A stretch of 64,000 nucleotides of DNA from Sphaerisporangium rubeum (GTDB lineage: Bacteria; Actinomycetota; Actinomycetes; Streptosporangiales; Streptosporangiaceae): NCBI RefSeq assembly GCF_014207705.1, contig NZ_JACHIU010000001.1, forward strand, positions 6,440,501 through 6,504,500, written 5' to 3'. Position numbers and translations under genes: made by a program. The notes beneath the pieces are model-generated. The model made no database searches. It was not told where the DNA came from and was given only the letters and a program-made list of their open reading frames with translations. Below, piece by piece: positions 27,283-37,585 of this stretch; within the stretch, counting starts at the first letter, position 1; each line of letters starts with the position of its first letter.

Positions 27283-28569
27283 GTGGAGGTTCCGAAGGAC
27301 CGGCATGACCTCACCGCTGATCAGGACCACCCCTTGCGCGTCGCGCTGCTGTCGTACCGCAGCAAGCCCACCTGCGGCGGCCAAGGCGTCTACCTGCGCC
27401 ACCTCAGCCGCGAACTGGTCGCGCTCGGCCACAGCGTGGAGGTCTTCTCCGGCCAGCCCTACCCCGAGCTGGACGAAGGCGTCGTGCTCACCAAGGTGCC
27501 GAGCCTCGACCTGTACCGCGACGAGGACCCCTTCCGCACGCCGGGCCTCAAGGAGTACCGCGACTGGATCGACCTGCTGGAAGTCGGCACCATGTGGACG
27601 GCGGGCTTCCCCGAGCCGCTGACGTTCAGCCTGCGGGCCCTGCGTGAGCTGAAGCGCCGTCAAGGCGACTTCGACGTGGTGCAGGACAACCAGACCCTCG
27701 GCTACGGCCTGCTCGGCATCCAGAAGCTGTTCCCCGTGGTCGGCACCATCCACCACCCGATCAGCGTGGACCGGCGCATCGAGCTGAGCGCCGCGCCGCT
27801 GCGCAAGAAGCTCTCCATGCGCCGCTGGTACGGCTTCGTGCGCATGCAGAGCATCGTGGCGCCGCGCCTCAGCCCGATCCTCACCGTCAGCGAGTCGAGC
27901 CTCGCCGACATCCACCGCGACTTCAACGTGCCGCAGCGCAACATGCGGCTCATCCCCCTCGGCGTGGACACCCGCCACTTCCACCCCCGCCCGCACCTGC
28001 CGAAGCGCAAGGGCTCGATCGTGGCCGTGGCGAGCGCCGACTCCCCCATGAAGGGGGTGGCGACGCTGCTGCGCGCCGTCGCCAAGCTCGCCACCGAGCG
28101 GGACGTCAACCTGACCGTGGTCAGCAGGCCCACCCCCGGCGGCCCCACCGAGAAACTCGTGCGCGAGCTGGCGCTCGGCGACCGGGTGCGGTTCGTGCAC
28201 GGCATCTCCGACGACGAGCTCGGCGAGCTGATCGCCACCTCCGAGATCTCCGTGGTGCCGTCGCTGTACGAGGGCTTCTCGCTGCCGGCGGTCGAGCACA
28301 TGGCCTGCGGCACCCCGCTCGTGGCCAGCCGCACCGGCGCGCTGCCCGAGGTGGTCGGCGACGCCGCGATCCAGGTCGCACCCGGCGACCCCGAGGAACT
28401 GGCCGGCGTGCTGCGCCGCCTGCACGACTCGCCGCAGGAACGCGAGCGGGTCGGCAAGGCGGGCTACGACCGGGTCATGGAGCGGTTCACCTGGAACGTC
28501 GTGGCCAGGCGGACCGTGGAGGCGTACCGCGAGGCCATCCAGAGGCGAAAGGGGAGCGGTAGGTGCTGA
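27283..28569 (+). CDS. GT4-family glycosyltransferase
   Basis: I choose the GTG at 27283 because GAAGGGG ends 5 bases before it; the GTG at 27277 is in frame but overlaps that site. The 428-residue GT-B protein has an acceptor-side loop (SKPTCGGQGVYLRHLSRELVALGH), a hinge TVSESSLADIHRDFNVP, VIPLGVDTRHF-type LIPLGVDTRHFHP, and the E-x7-E donor motif EGFSLPAVE. It overlaps the following methyltransferase by 7 bases. It may transfer a sugar from a GDP- or UDP-donor to a lipid or isoprenoid-like acceptor; substrates are unknown. Confidence 0.88.
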   Translation: MEVPKDRHDLTADQDHPLRVALLSYRSKPTCGGQGVYLRHLSRELVALGHSVEVFSGQPYPELDEGVVLTKVPSLDLYRDEDPFRTPGLKEYRDWIDLLEVGTMWTAGFPEPLTFSLRALRELKRRQGDFDVVQDNQTLGYGLLGIQKLFPVVGTIHHPISVDRRIELSAAPLRKKLSMRRWYGFVRMQSIVAPRLSPILTVSESSLADIHRDFNVPQRNMRLIPLGVDTRHFHPRPHLPKRKGSIVAVASADSPMKGVATLLRAVAKLATERDVNLTVVSRPTPGGPTEKLVRELALGDRVRFVHGISDDELGELIATSEISVVPSLYEGFSLPAVEHMACGTPLVASRTGALPEVVGDAAIQVAPGDPEELAGVLRRLHDSPQERERVGKAGYDRVMERFTWNVVARRTVEAYREAIQRRKGSGRC

Positions 28570-29272
28570 CGGTCGACTTCGGGAGGCTCACGGTCGGGCC
28601 GGGCCTTCGGGTGCTGGACCTCGGCTGCGGCGGCGGACGGCACGCGTTCGAGGTGCTGCGGCGCGGCGCGGACGTGGTGGCGTTCGACCAGGACGCGGCG
28701 GAACTGCAGAGCGTGGCCGTCATGTTCGCCGCCATGGACAAGGCAGGCGAGGTACCGCAAGGCGCGACCGCGGAGACCGTGACGGGGGACGCGCTCGCGA
28801 TGCCGTTCCCCGACGCGTCGTTCGACCGGGTCATCGCGGCGGAGGTGCTCGAGCACATCCCCGACGACATGGCGGCGATGCGTGAGATCTTCCGGGTGCT
28901 GAAGCCCGGCGGCACGGCGGCGGTGACCGTGCCGAGTTTCCTGCCCGAGCGCATCTGCTGGGCCCTGTCGGAGGCGTACCACACGGCGCCTGGCGGCCAC
29001 GTGCGCATCTACACGCTCGCCGAGCTGAGCGCCAAGTTGAAGGCCACCGGCCTGGAGGTCGGCCCGCACCACCACGCGCACGGCCTGCACTCGCCGTACT
29101 GGTGGATCAAGTGCGCGGTCGGCGTGAACGACGACGACCATCCGCTCGCCAAGGCCTACCACCGGCTGCTGGTGTGGGACATCATGAAGCGGCCCGCGGC
29201 GACCCGCGTCGCCGAGGCCGTGCTGAACCCGTTGATCGGCAAAAGCGTGGTGATCTACGTTCGGAAGCCGGC

Positions 29273-29276
<4 letters not shown>
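28563..29276 (+). CDS. Class I SAM-dependent methyltransferase
   Basis: The GTG at 28563 lies inside the end of the GT4 gene. The 237-residue protein has motif I VLDLGCGGGRHAFEVLRRG, an acidic motif II end VVAFDQDAAE, GDALAMPFPDASFDRVIAAEVLEHI, and VLKPGGTAAVTVP. The fold resembles UbiE/COQ5-type methyltransferases. Its coupling to the glycosyltransferase and to the toroid protein downstream (ATGA overlap) suggests all three act on one product. Confidence 0.88.
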
Positions 29277-31125
<1,849 letters not shown>

Positions 31126-31133
31126 CTTCCTGG

Positions 31134-31610
31134 GTGAACCAGCGTGCCCGCATCGCGATGAGCGACGACGAGGTGGCCGACCACCTCAGACAGTGCCGCA
31201 AGCTCCAGCTCGGCACCGTCAACCCCGACGGGACGCCGCACCTGGTGACGATGTTCTACGGCCTGATCGACGGCCGCATCGCCTTCTGGACGTACGGCAA
31301 GGCGCAGAAGCGGCGCAACATCGACCGCGACCCCCGGGTGAGCTGCCTCGTCGAGACCGGCGACGACTACTTCGACCTGCGCGGCGTGCTCGTCTACGGC
31401 ACCGCGCGCCTGGTCGACGCGCCGGCCGGCGTGCTCGGCGCCGGCCTGGAGATCACCCGGCGCATGGCACGCCTCCCCGACGACGACCCCGCCGAGGAGC
31501 TGCGCGGCTACGTCGAGCACACCGGCCGCAAGAGGGTGGCCTACCTCGTCGAGCCGACACGCGTGGTCTCCTGGGACCACCGCAAGCTGACCGCACCCGC
31601 CACGGCCTAG
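31134..31610 (+). CDS. PPOX-class F420/FMN-dependent oxidoreductase
   Basis: The GTG at 31134 gives the family's usual start (NQRARIAMSDDEVADHL); a longer frame runs through the operator. The 158-residue split-barrel protein has LGTVNPDGTPHLVTMFYGLIDGRIAFWTYGKAQKRRNIDRDPRVSCLVE, the cofactor-binding strands of pyridoxamine-oxidase-like F420 reductases. Actinomycete members often reduce unsaturated lipids or cofactors using F420. Its operator and the ferredoxin and ADH genes that follow in the same direction suggest a role in steroid oxidation. Confidence 0.85.
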   Translation: MNQRARIAMSDDEVADHLRQCRKLQLGTVNPDGTPHLVTMFYGLIDGRIAFWTYGKAQKRRNIDRDPRVSCLVETGDDYFDLRGVLVYGTARLVDAPAGVLGAGLEITRRMARLPDDDPAEELRGYVEHTGRKRVAYLVEPTRVVSWDHRKLTAPATA

Positions 31611-31648
31611 TCTCACCTTCATCCGCATCCACGCCAGGAGGGGCACAG

Positions 31649-31843
31649 ATGAAGATAAAGGTCGACTACGACGTGTGCGAGGCGAACGCCGTCTGCATGG
31701 GCCTCGCGCCGGAGGTCTTCGAGGTGGACGACGACGACAACCTGCACGTGCTGCTCCCCGAGCCGCCGCCGGAGATGCTCGACCGCGTGCGCCACGCGGT
31801 CCGTTCCTGCCCCAAAGCCGCGCTCTCCCTGGAAGAGGAGTAG
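31649..31843 (+). CDS. Small [3Fe-4S]-type ferredoxin
   Basis: The 64-residue protein starts at ATG 31649 behind CAGGAGGGG. It has CEANAVCMG and later SCPKAALSL: three Cys in the C-x5-C...CP spacing, with Ala where a fourth cluster Cys would be, as in ferredoxins that serve actinomycete P450s. Size and pattern are like mycobacterial FdxD, a KstR-regulon ferredoxin. It is a good candidate electron donor for the CYP125-like P450 9 kb upstream, since that gene has no ferredoxin next to it. Confidence 0.88.
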   Translation: MKIKVDYDVCEANAVCMGLAPEVFEVDDDDNLHVLLPEPPPEMLDRVRHAVRSCPKAALSLEEE

Positions 31844-31867
31844 CACGTCCCCATTAGGAGGTCCTTC

Positions 31868-32953
31868 ATGCGAGCCGCGATGCTGCACGCCGTCGGGGAT
31901 GACAAGCTCGACATCCGCGACGACTTCACCCTCGCCCCCGTGGGTGCCACGGACGTCCGCGTGAAGATCAAGGCGACCGGGGTCTGCCACTCCGACCTGT
32001 CGGTGATGACGGGCCTGCTGCCGATGCCGCTGCCTGTGGTGCTCGGCCACGAAGGCGCCGGCGAGGTCGTCGAGGTCGGCGACCAGGTCACCTCGGTCGC
32101 TCCCGGCGACCACGTCGTCGTCAACTGGACGCCGGCGTGCGGCGCGTGCGACCGCTGCGTCGGCGGCCAGCCGTACCTGTGCATGCACTACGTCATGGAG
32201 AGCTTCACACTGCCGAGGTTCCGGTACGGCGGGGAGACCCCGGCGTTCGGCATGGTGGGGTGCGGCACCTGGGCCGAGGAGATCGTCGTGCCGTGGCAGG
32301 GGGCCATCAAGATCGACCCCGAGGTGCCGTACGAGGTCGCGGCGCTCATCGGCTGCGGCATCACCACCGGCGTCGGCGCGGTGGTCAACACGGCCAAACT
32401 GCGGCCCGGCGCCACGGCCGTGGTGATCGGCTGCGGCGGCGTCGGCCTGTCGGTGATCCAGGGGGCCCGGCTGTCCGGCGCCACCACGATCCTCGCGGTC
32501 GACCCCCTGACGTCCAAGCACGCGCTCGCCAAGAAGGTCGGCGCCACCGACGCCTGCACCCCCGAGCAGCTGACGGAGGCCGTGGCGTCGCTCACCGGCG
32601 GCCAGGGCTTCGACTACGGCTTCGAGGTGGTCGGCAGATCGCAGACCATCCTCGCGGCCTGGCAGGCCACGCGCAGAGGCGGCGACGTGGTCGTCGTGGG
32701 GGCCGGCGCCATGGACGACATGGTGTCGCTGTCGGCGTTCAACCTGATGTTCGACGGCAAGACGCTGCACGGCTCGCTGTACGGCGACAGCGACGTGCGC
32801 CGCGACTTCCCGCTGTTCGCCGGGCTGTGGAAGGCCGGCAAGCTGGACCTGGAGAGCATGATCAGCTCACGGATCCGGCTCGGCGACCTCAACGACGCCG
32901 TGGCGGCGCTGCGCGGCGGCGAGGTGCTGCGGCAGATCGTGGTCTTCGACTAG
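31868..32953 (+). CDS. Zinc-dependent alcohol dehydrogenase
   Basis: The 361-residue protein has the catalytic zinc Cys in ATGVCHSDLSVMTG, GHEGAGEVVEVG, the structural-zinc lobe ACGACDRCVGGQPYLC with four Cys, and the NAD loop VIGCGGVGLSVIQGARLSGA. It follows the ferredoxin by 24 bases with AGGAGG before its ATG. In sterol catabolism an NAD-dependent ADH can oxidise the 26-hydroxy product of CYP125 to the aldehyde; the shared KstR-type operator makes this plausible, but other alcohols are possible. A hairpin follows the gene. Confidence 0.9.
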   Translation: MRAAMLHAVGDDKLDIRDDFTLAPVGATDVRVKIKATGVCHSDLSVMTGLLPMPLPVVLGHEGAGEVVEVGDQVTSVAPGDHVVVNWTPACGACDRCVGGQPYLCMHYVMESFTLPRFRYGGETPAFGMVGCGTWAEEIVVPWQGAIKIDPEVPYEVAALIGCGITTGVGAVVNTAKLRPGATAVVIGCGGVGLSVIQGARLSGATTILAVDPLTSKHALAKKVGATDACTPEQLTEAVASLTGGQGFDYGFEVVGRSQTILAAWQATRRGGDVVVVGAGAMDDMVSLSAFNLMFDGKTLHGSLYGDSDVRRDFPLFAGLWKAGKLDLESMISSRIRLGDLNDAVAALRGGEVLRQIVVFD

Positions 32954-33003
32954 GGAACGCCACAGCCGGCCCACCGGAGCAGGGAGGACCGGCCGGACGG
33001 TGA

Positions 33004-33038
33004 ACGGCGGCCGCCGGGGATGAACCGGCGGCCGCCGT
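33004..33038. terminator. 14-bp stem hairpin between converging operons
   Basis: Exact inverted arms at 33004-33017 and 33025-33038 with a 7-base loop lie between the rightward ADH gene and the leftward isomerase gene, a likely bidirectional terminator. Confidence 0.7.
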
Positions 33039-33051
33039 CGTCATCGAGCGC

Positions 33052-34059
33052 TCACTCCGAGGAGAACGCCGCGTCGAAGGCGGCGGTCGGCGGGGTGATC
33101 GCGTTGAGGGTGCGGATGTAGGCGAGGGCCTCGGGAGCACCGGACAGGCGGTCCATGCCGGCGTCCTCCCACTCGATCGAGATGGGGCCGTCGTAGCCGA
33201 TCGAGTTGAGCGCGCGGAAGCAGTCCTCCCACGGCACGTCACCCCGGCCGGTCGACACGAAGTCCCAGCCCCTGCGCAGGTCGGCCCACGGCAGGTGCGA
33301 CGACAGCCGGCCGCGGCGGCCGTCGCCGGTGCGCACCTTGGCGTCCTTGCAGTCCACGTGGTAGATCCGGTCGGCGAAGTCGAGGATGAACCCGGCGGGG
33401 TCCAGCTCCTGCCACACCATGTGCGAGGGGTCCCAGTTGAGGCCGAACGCCGGACGGTGCCCGATGGCCTCCAGGGTGCGCACGGTGGTGTGGTAGTCGT
33501 AGGCGATCTCGCTCGGGTGCACCTCGTGCGCGAAGCGCACCCCGACCTCGTCGTACACGTCGAGGATCGGGTTCCAGCGGTCGGCGAAGTCCTGGTAGCC
33601 CGCGTCGATCATCGACGGGGACACCGGCGGGAACATCGCGACGGTGTGCCAGATGGACGAGCCGGTGAAGCCCACCACGGTGTTCACGCCGAGCTTGGCC
33701 GCGGCGCGCGCGGTGTCCTTCATCTCCTCCGCCGCGTTGCGCCGCACCTCCTCGGCGTCGCCGGAGCCCCAGATGCGGGACGGCAGGATGCCCTTGTGGC
33801 GCTCGTCGATCGGGTTGTCGCAGACCGCCTGCCCGACCAGGTGGTTGGAGATCGTCCAGACCTTCAGGCCGTGCTTCTCGAGCAGCTCCAGCTTGCGCGG
33901 GATGTAGGAGTCGTCGGCCAGGGCCTTGTCGACCTCGAAGTGGTCACCCCAGCAGGCGAGCTCGAGTCCGTCGTATCCCCACTCCCCTGCCAGGCGGCAC
34001 ACCTCCTCGAACGGCAGGTCGGCCCACTGGCCGGTGAACAGGGTGATCGGTCGCGTCAT
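33052..34059 (-). CDS. Sugar phosphate isomerase/epimerase-like TIM-barrel protein
   Basis: The 335-residue protein is of the xylose-isomerase-like AP endonuclease 2 superfamily: [34 protein letters not shown] at the start, [16 protein letters not shown] (metal-ligand Glu/His), [13 protein letters not shown] (Asp/His) and ISIEWEDAG (Glu) at later barrel strands. An intact metal site suggests an active isomerase or epimerase. AAGGAG precedes the ATG. It is the last gene of the leftward sugar operon, after a Gfo/Idh dehydrogenase, a pairing common in inositol and rare-sugar catabolism. Confidence 0.85.
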   Translation of the reverse strand: MTRPITLFTGQWADLPFEEVCRLAGEWGYDGLELACWGDHFEVDKALADDSYIPRKLELLEKHGLKVWTISNHLVGQAVCDNPIDERHKGILPSRIWGSGDAEEVRRNAAEEMKDTARAAAKLGVNTVVGFTGSSIWHTVAMFPPVSPSMIDAGYQDFADRWNPILDVYDEVGVRFAHEVHPSEIAYDYHTTVRTLEAIGHRPAFGLNWDPSHMVWQELDPAGFILDFADRIYHVDCKDAKVRTGDGRRGRLSSHLPWADLRRGWDFVSTGRGDVPWEDCFRALNSIGYDGPISIEWEDAGMDRLSGAPEALAYIRTLNAITPPTAAFDAAFSSE

Positions 34060-34101
34060 TGTCCGCTCCTTAAGGATCTCGTCGGTGGTGGACGGCGGCG
34101 G

Positions 34102-35283
34102 TCAGCCGTCGACCGTGGTCCAGCGGCTGTCGTCGGCCGCGCTGCGCTCGACCGCGGCGAGCACCCGCTGCACCCGCAGCCCGTCGGCGAACGACGGCGC
34201 GGGGTCGGTGCCGTTGCCGACCGCCTCAAGGAAGTCCTTCACCTCGTGGGTGAACGTGTGCTCGTACCCGAGGCCGTGACCGGGGGGCCACCAGGCGCCG
34301 GCGTACGGGTGACCGGACTCGGTCACGTAGATCCGCCGGAACCCGGCCTCCTCGGCCTGGAGGTTCTGGTCGTAGAACCACAGCTCGTTCATCGACTCGA
34401 AGTCGAAGGCGATGCTGCCGAGCGAACCGTTCACCTCGATCCGCATGGCGTTCTTGCGGCCGGTGGCGAACCGGGTGGCCTCGAACGACGCGACCGCGCC
34501 ACCCGACATCCTGGCGGTGAACAGCGCGGCGTCGTCCACGGTGACCTCACCGGTCGCGCCACCGCCACCGGCGGCGCTGAGGCCCGCGGACTCCTCGGCG
34601 AGCGGACGCCGCTTGACGAACGTCTCGGTGAGGCCGGAGACACCGGTGATGAGCTGGCCGGTGATGAACTGCGCGGTGTCGACGATGTGCGAGGCGATGT
34701 CGCCGAGCGCGCCGGAACCCGCCTTGTCCTTCTGCAGCCGCCACACCAGCGGGAACTCCGGATCGGTGATCCAGTCCTGCAGGTACTGCGCGCGTACGTG
34801 GCGGATCTCGCCGATGCGGCCCTCGGCGACCATCTGACGGGCCAGGGCCACGGCGGGCACCCGGCGGTAGTTGAAGGCGACCATGCTGCGCACGCCGCGC
34901 GCGGCGGCACGCTCGGCGACGGCCACCATCGCCTCGGCCTCCTCGACGGTGTTGGCCAGCGGCTTCTCGCACAGGACGTGCTTGCCGGCCTCCAGCGCCG
35001 CGATGGCGATCTCGGCGTGTGAGTCACCCGGCGTGCAGATGTCCACGATGTGGACGTCCTCGCGCTTGATGAGCTCCTTCCAGTCGGTCTCCACCGCCGC
35101 CCAGCCGAGCTGGGCGGCGGCGGCGGCCGTGCGTTCCGCGGAACGTCCCGACAGGACCGCCATGACCGGAGCGACCGGCAGGTCGAAGAACGCGCCGACG
35201 GCACGCCATGCCTGCGAGTGCACGCGTCCCATGAACGCGTAGCCGACCATGCCGACCCCGAGCGCCGGCCTTGAGTCAGTCAC
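34102..35283 (-). CDS. Gfo/Idh/MocA-family oxidoreductase
   Basis: The 393-residue protein has an N-terminal Rossmann domain (GVGMVGYAFMGRVHSQAWRAVG) and the family's hallmark CEKPLANTVEEAEAM, followed by a C-terminal alpha/beta domain with GDIASHIVDTAQFITG, where the active-site Asp-x3-His lies. Such enzymes oxidise or epimerise sugars with bound NAD(P). It sits between the binding-protein gene (17 bases) and the isomerase (42 bases) in the same operon and probably feeds that isomerase. Confidence 0.9.
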   Translation of the reverse strand: MTDSRPALGVGMVGYAFMGRVHSQAWRAVGAFFDLPVAPVMAVLSGRSAERTAAAAAQLGWAAVETDWKELIKREDVHIVDICTPGDSHAEIAIAALEAGKHVLCEKPLANTVEEAEAMVAVAERAAARGVRSMVAFNYRRVPAVALARQMVAEGRIGEIRHVRAQYLQDWITDPEFPLVWRLQKDKAGSGALGDIASHIVDTAQFITGQLITGVSGLTETFVKRRPLAEESAGLSAAGGGGATGEVTVDDAALFTARMSGGAVASFEATRFATGRKNAMRIEVNGSLGSIAFDFESMNELWFYDQNLQAEEAGFRRIYVTESGHPYAGAWWPPGHGLGYEHTFTHEVKDFLEAVGNGTDPAPSFADGLRVQRVLAAVERSAADDSRWTTVDG

Positions 35284-35299
35284 GAGTAACCCCGATTCT

Positions 35300-36358
35300 C
35301 TAGGATTCGAAGCCCAGGGGCAGGTACTGGGCGGCGTTGTCCTTGGTGATGGTCTCCGACGCCAGGGTGATCGACTGGGGAACCTGCTGCTCCACCAGGT
35401 CGCTCATGCCCTTGCCCTGCGCGATCAGACGAGCCAGCTTGATCGCCGACGACGCCATCGTCGGGCTGTAGGTCACCGTCGCCTTCAGCACACCACTGTC
35501 GGCCTGGATGTCCCGCATCGCGTTCGCCGACCCCGCACCACCGACCATGAAGAACTCATCCCGACCGGCCTCCTTGATCGCCGCCAGCACACCGATGCCC
35601 TGGTCGTCGTCGTGGTTCCAGATCGCATCGATCTTCTTGTGCGCCTGCAGCAGATTGCTCGCCACCTGCGTCCCCGACTCCACCGTGAACTTCGCGTCCT
35701 GCTGCGCGGTCACACTGAACCCGTAGGTCTTCAGCGCATCGGCGAACCCCTTGCTGCGATCCTGCGTCAACGGCAGCGTCGCGATCCCCTGGATCTCCAG
35801 GATCACCGGATTCGACACCCCCGCCTGCTTCAGCCGGTCACCGATGAAATGACCCGCCGCCACCCCCATGCCGTAGTTGTCCCCGCCGATCCACGTCCGG
35901 TACGACAACTTGTCCGGGAACACCCGGTCCAAATTGATCACCGGGATCCCCGCGTCCGTGGCCCGCCGCGCCACCTGGTTCAACTGCTCACCATCGTTCG
36001 GCAGAATCACCAGCGCGTTCACCTTCGCCTGGATCAGCGACTCCACCGCCGAGATCTGCTGGTTGATGTCATTGGTCGGCTCGACCGGCTTGAACTCCAC
36101 ATCGCTGTACTGCTTGGCCTGAGCCTCGGCGTTCTTGGCGATCGCCGCGATCCACCCATGGTCCGCCGCCGGAGCCGAGAACCCGATGACGACCTTCTCA
36201 CCCGGCTGATCATTGTCGGTACCCGCCGTCGTCGCCTGCGGAGCAGCCGAACTCGGAGCCGCAGCCGGCTCATTACTTGTGCACGCCGTGACCAGCGCAC
36301 CTGCTCCGACCACGGCCCCGCTGACGAGGAAACCCCGCCTGCCGACGCGCTTCTCCAT
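35300..36358 (-). CDS. Sugar ABC transporter substrate-binding protein (RbsB-like)
   Basis: The 352-residue protein has an N-terminal signal peptide with an RRGF twin-arginine-like start and the lipobox VTAC, then a Ser/Ala/Thr linker and a periplasmic-binding-protein type 1 fold (VVIGFSAPAADHGWIAAIAKNAEAQAK, ALVILPNDGEQLNQVARRATDAGIPVINLDR, AIWNHDDDQGIGVLAAIKEAG). The pattern is of the ribose/xylitol/inositol cluster. Codons in this gene are slightly different from its neighbours (many 'atc ... cacc' runs), but nothing proves transfer. A hairpin lies upstream, between it and the permease. Confidence 0.9.
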   Translation of the reverse strand: MEKRVGRRGFLVSGAVVGAGALVTACTSNEPAAAPSSAAPQATTAGTDNDQPGEKVVIGFSAPAADHGWIAAIAKNAEAQAKQYSDVEFKPVEPTNDINQQISAVESLIQAKVNALVILPNDGEQLNQVARRATDAGIPVINLDRVFPDKLSYRTWIGGDNYGMGVAAGHFIGDRLKQAGVSNPVILEIQGIATLPLTQDRSKGFADALKTYGFSVTAQQDAKFTVESGTQVASNLLQAHKKIDAIWNHDDDQGIGVLAAIKEAGRDEFFMVGGAGSANAMRDIQADSGVLKATVTYSPTMASSAIKLARLIAQGKGMSDLVEQQVPQSITLASETITKDNAAQYLPLGFES

Positions 36359-36456
36359 AGTGTCTTGCTCCTGTTCCGGGGTTGAGAGAGGAACCCTTGA
36401 GGGTGAATTTCGCTATTGATTCGTCTTCAGTTGATCGCCGGGAGCCGGCGGCCCCC

Positions 36457-36477
36457 GGCCGCGGGGTCCCCGCGGCC
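36457..36477 (-). promoter_or_regulatory. Intercistronic hairpin between permease and binding-protein genes
   Basis: GGCCGCGGGG (36457-36466) and CCCCGCGGCC (36468-36477) are exact inverted repeats around one base. In a 162-bp gap inside the operon this could end part of the transcripts or protect the binding-protein mRNA from decay, giving more binding protein than permease. Confidence 0.5.
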
Positions 36478-36520
36478 GTACGGCGGTGTCCGCCGGTCCT
36501 GGCGTCGCGCCGGAGCCCGG

Positions 36521-37585
36521 CTAAGTAGGTGTGTTCAGGCTGCGCCGCTGGAGGAGCACGGCGATCACGATGATCAAGCCCTTGGCGATGAGCTGGTCGC
36601 TGGTGTTGAGGCCGTTCAGGATGAACAGGTTGGTGATCACCGTGAAGATCAGCAGGCCGAGGATCGAGCCGATGATCGTGCCCCGGCCGCCGGTGAGCAG
36701 CGTGCCGCCGATGATGACGGCGGCGATGGCGTCCAGCTCGTAGAGGTCGCCATGGGTGCTGGAACCGGTGGTGGTGCGCGCCATGATCAGGATGGCGGCG
36801 ATGCCACAGCACAGGCCGGAGAGCGCGTAAAGGATCAGGGTGTGCCGCCGCACGTTGATGCCGGCGAGGCGCGCCGCCTCGGGGTTGCCGCCGACCGCGT
36901 ACGTGCGGCGGCCGAACGTCGTGCGGTTGAGCACCAGCCAGCCGACCGCCACCACCAGCGCGAAGATGTACACCAGCAGCGGCAGGCCGAACACCCGGGT
37001 GGTCGACAGCTCCACGAGCGCGGAGTTGTCGGGCTGGACGAGCTGGGTCCTGCGGTCCGACATGCGCTGCGCGAGGCCGCGCGCGGCCACCAGCATCGCG
37101 AGGGTGGCGATGAACGGCACCATGCGGCCGTAGGAGATCAGGAAGCCGTTGAGCAGGCCCGCTCCGGTGCCGACCGCGATGGCGCAGATCGCCATGACGA
37201 CCGGCCCGTACGCCTGCGTGGCGAGCGTCGTGGCCCACACCGACGCCAGCGCCATGATCGCGCCGACCGACAGGTCGATGCCGCCGCCGATGATGACGAA
37301 CGTCATGCCGACGGTGATGACACCGATCGTGGCGGCCAGGGCCAGGATGCTGACGAAGTTGGAGGAGGTCGCGAACGTGTCCGGCACGGTCACGAGGCCG
37401 ACCACGGCCAGCAGCACCAGCGCCACCACCAGGCCGAGGTGGCGGGCCTGTCCGATGCCGCCGAGCAGGCTCGACGCGGTGGCGGGGCGGCGTGCGGCCA
37501 CCTTGGTCTGCGGAGTGTCGTGCGGGGTGTCATCTGGCGTACCGGAACCGGTACGCAGGTCCCGGGTGCCGTCCTGCGGCGTCAC
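36521..37585 (-). CDS. Sugar ABC transporter permease (RbsC-like)
   Basis: The 354-residue protein has a ~45-residue cytoplasmic N-terminal tail, then eight to ten membrane helices with the BPD_transp_2 pattern (VITVGMTFVIIGGGIDLSVGAIMALASV, GRRTYAVGGNPEAARLAGINVRR, AIAAVIIGGTLLTGGRGTIIGSILG). It starts with a GTG that overlaps the ATPase stop by 4 bases. It should form the membrane pore of the importer with the binding protein encoded downstream. Confidence 0.92.
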   Translation of the reverse strand: MTPQDGTRDLRTGSGTPDDTPHDTPQTKVAARRPATASSLLGGIGQARHLGLVVALVLLAVVGLVTVPDTFATSSNFVSILALAATIGVITVGMTFVIIGGGIDLSVGAIMALASVWATTLATQAYGPVVMAICAIAVGTGAGLLNGFLISYGRMVPFIATLAMLVAARGLAQRMSDRRTQLVQPDNSALVELSTTRVFGLPLLVYIFALVVAVGWLVLNRTTFGRRTYAVGGNPEAARLAGINVRRHTLILYALSGLCCGIAAILIMARTTTGSSTHGDLYELDAIAAVIIGGTLLTGGRGTIIGSILGLLIFTVITNLFILNGLNTSDQLIAKGLIIVIAVLLQRRSLNTPT

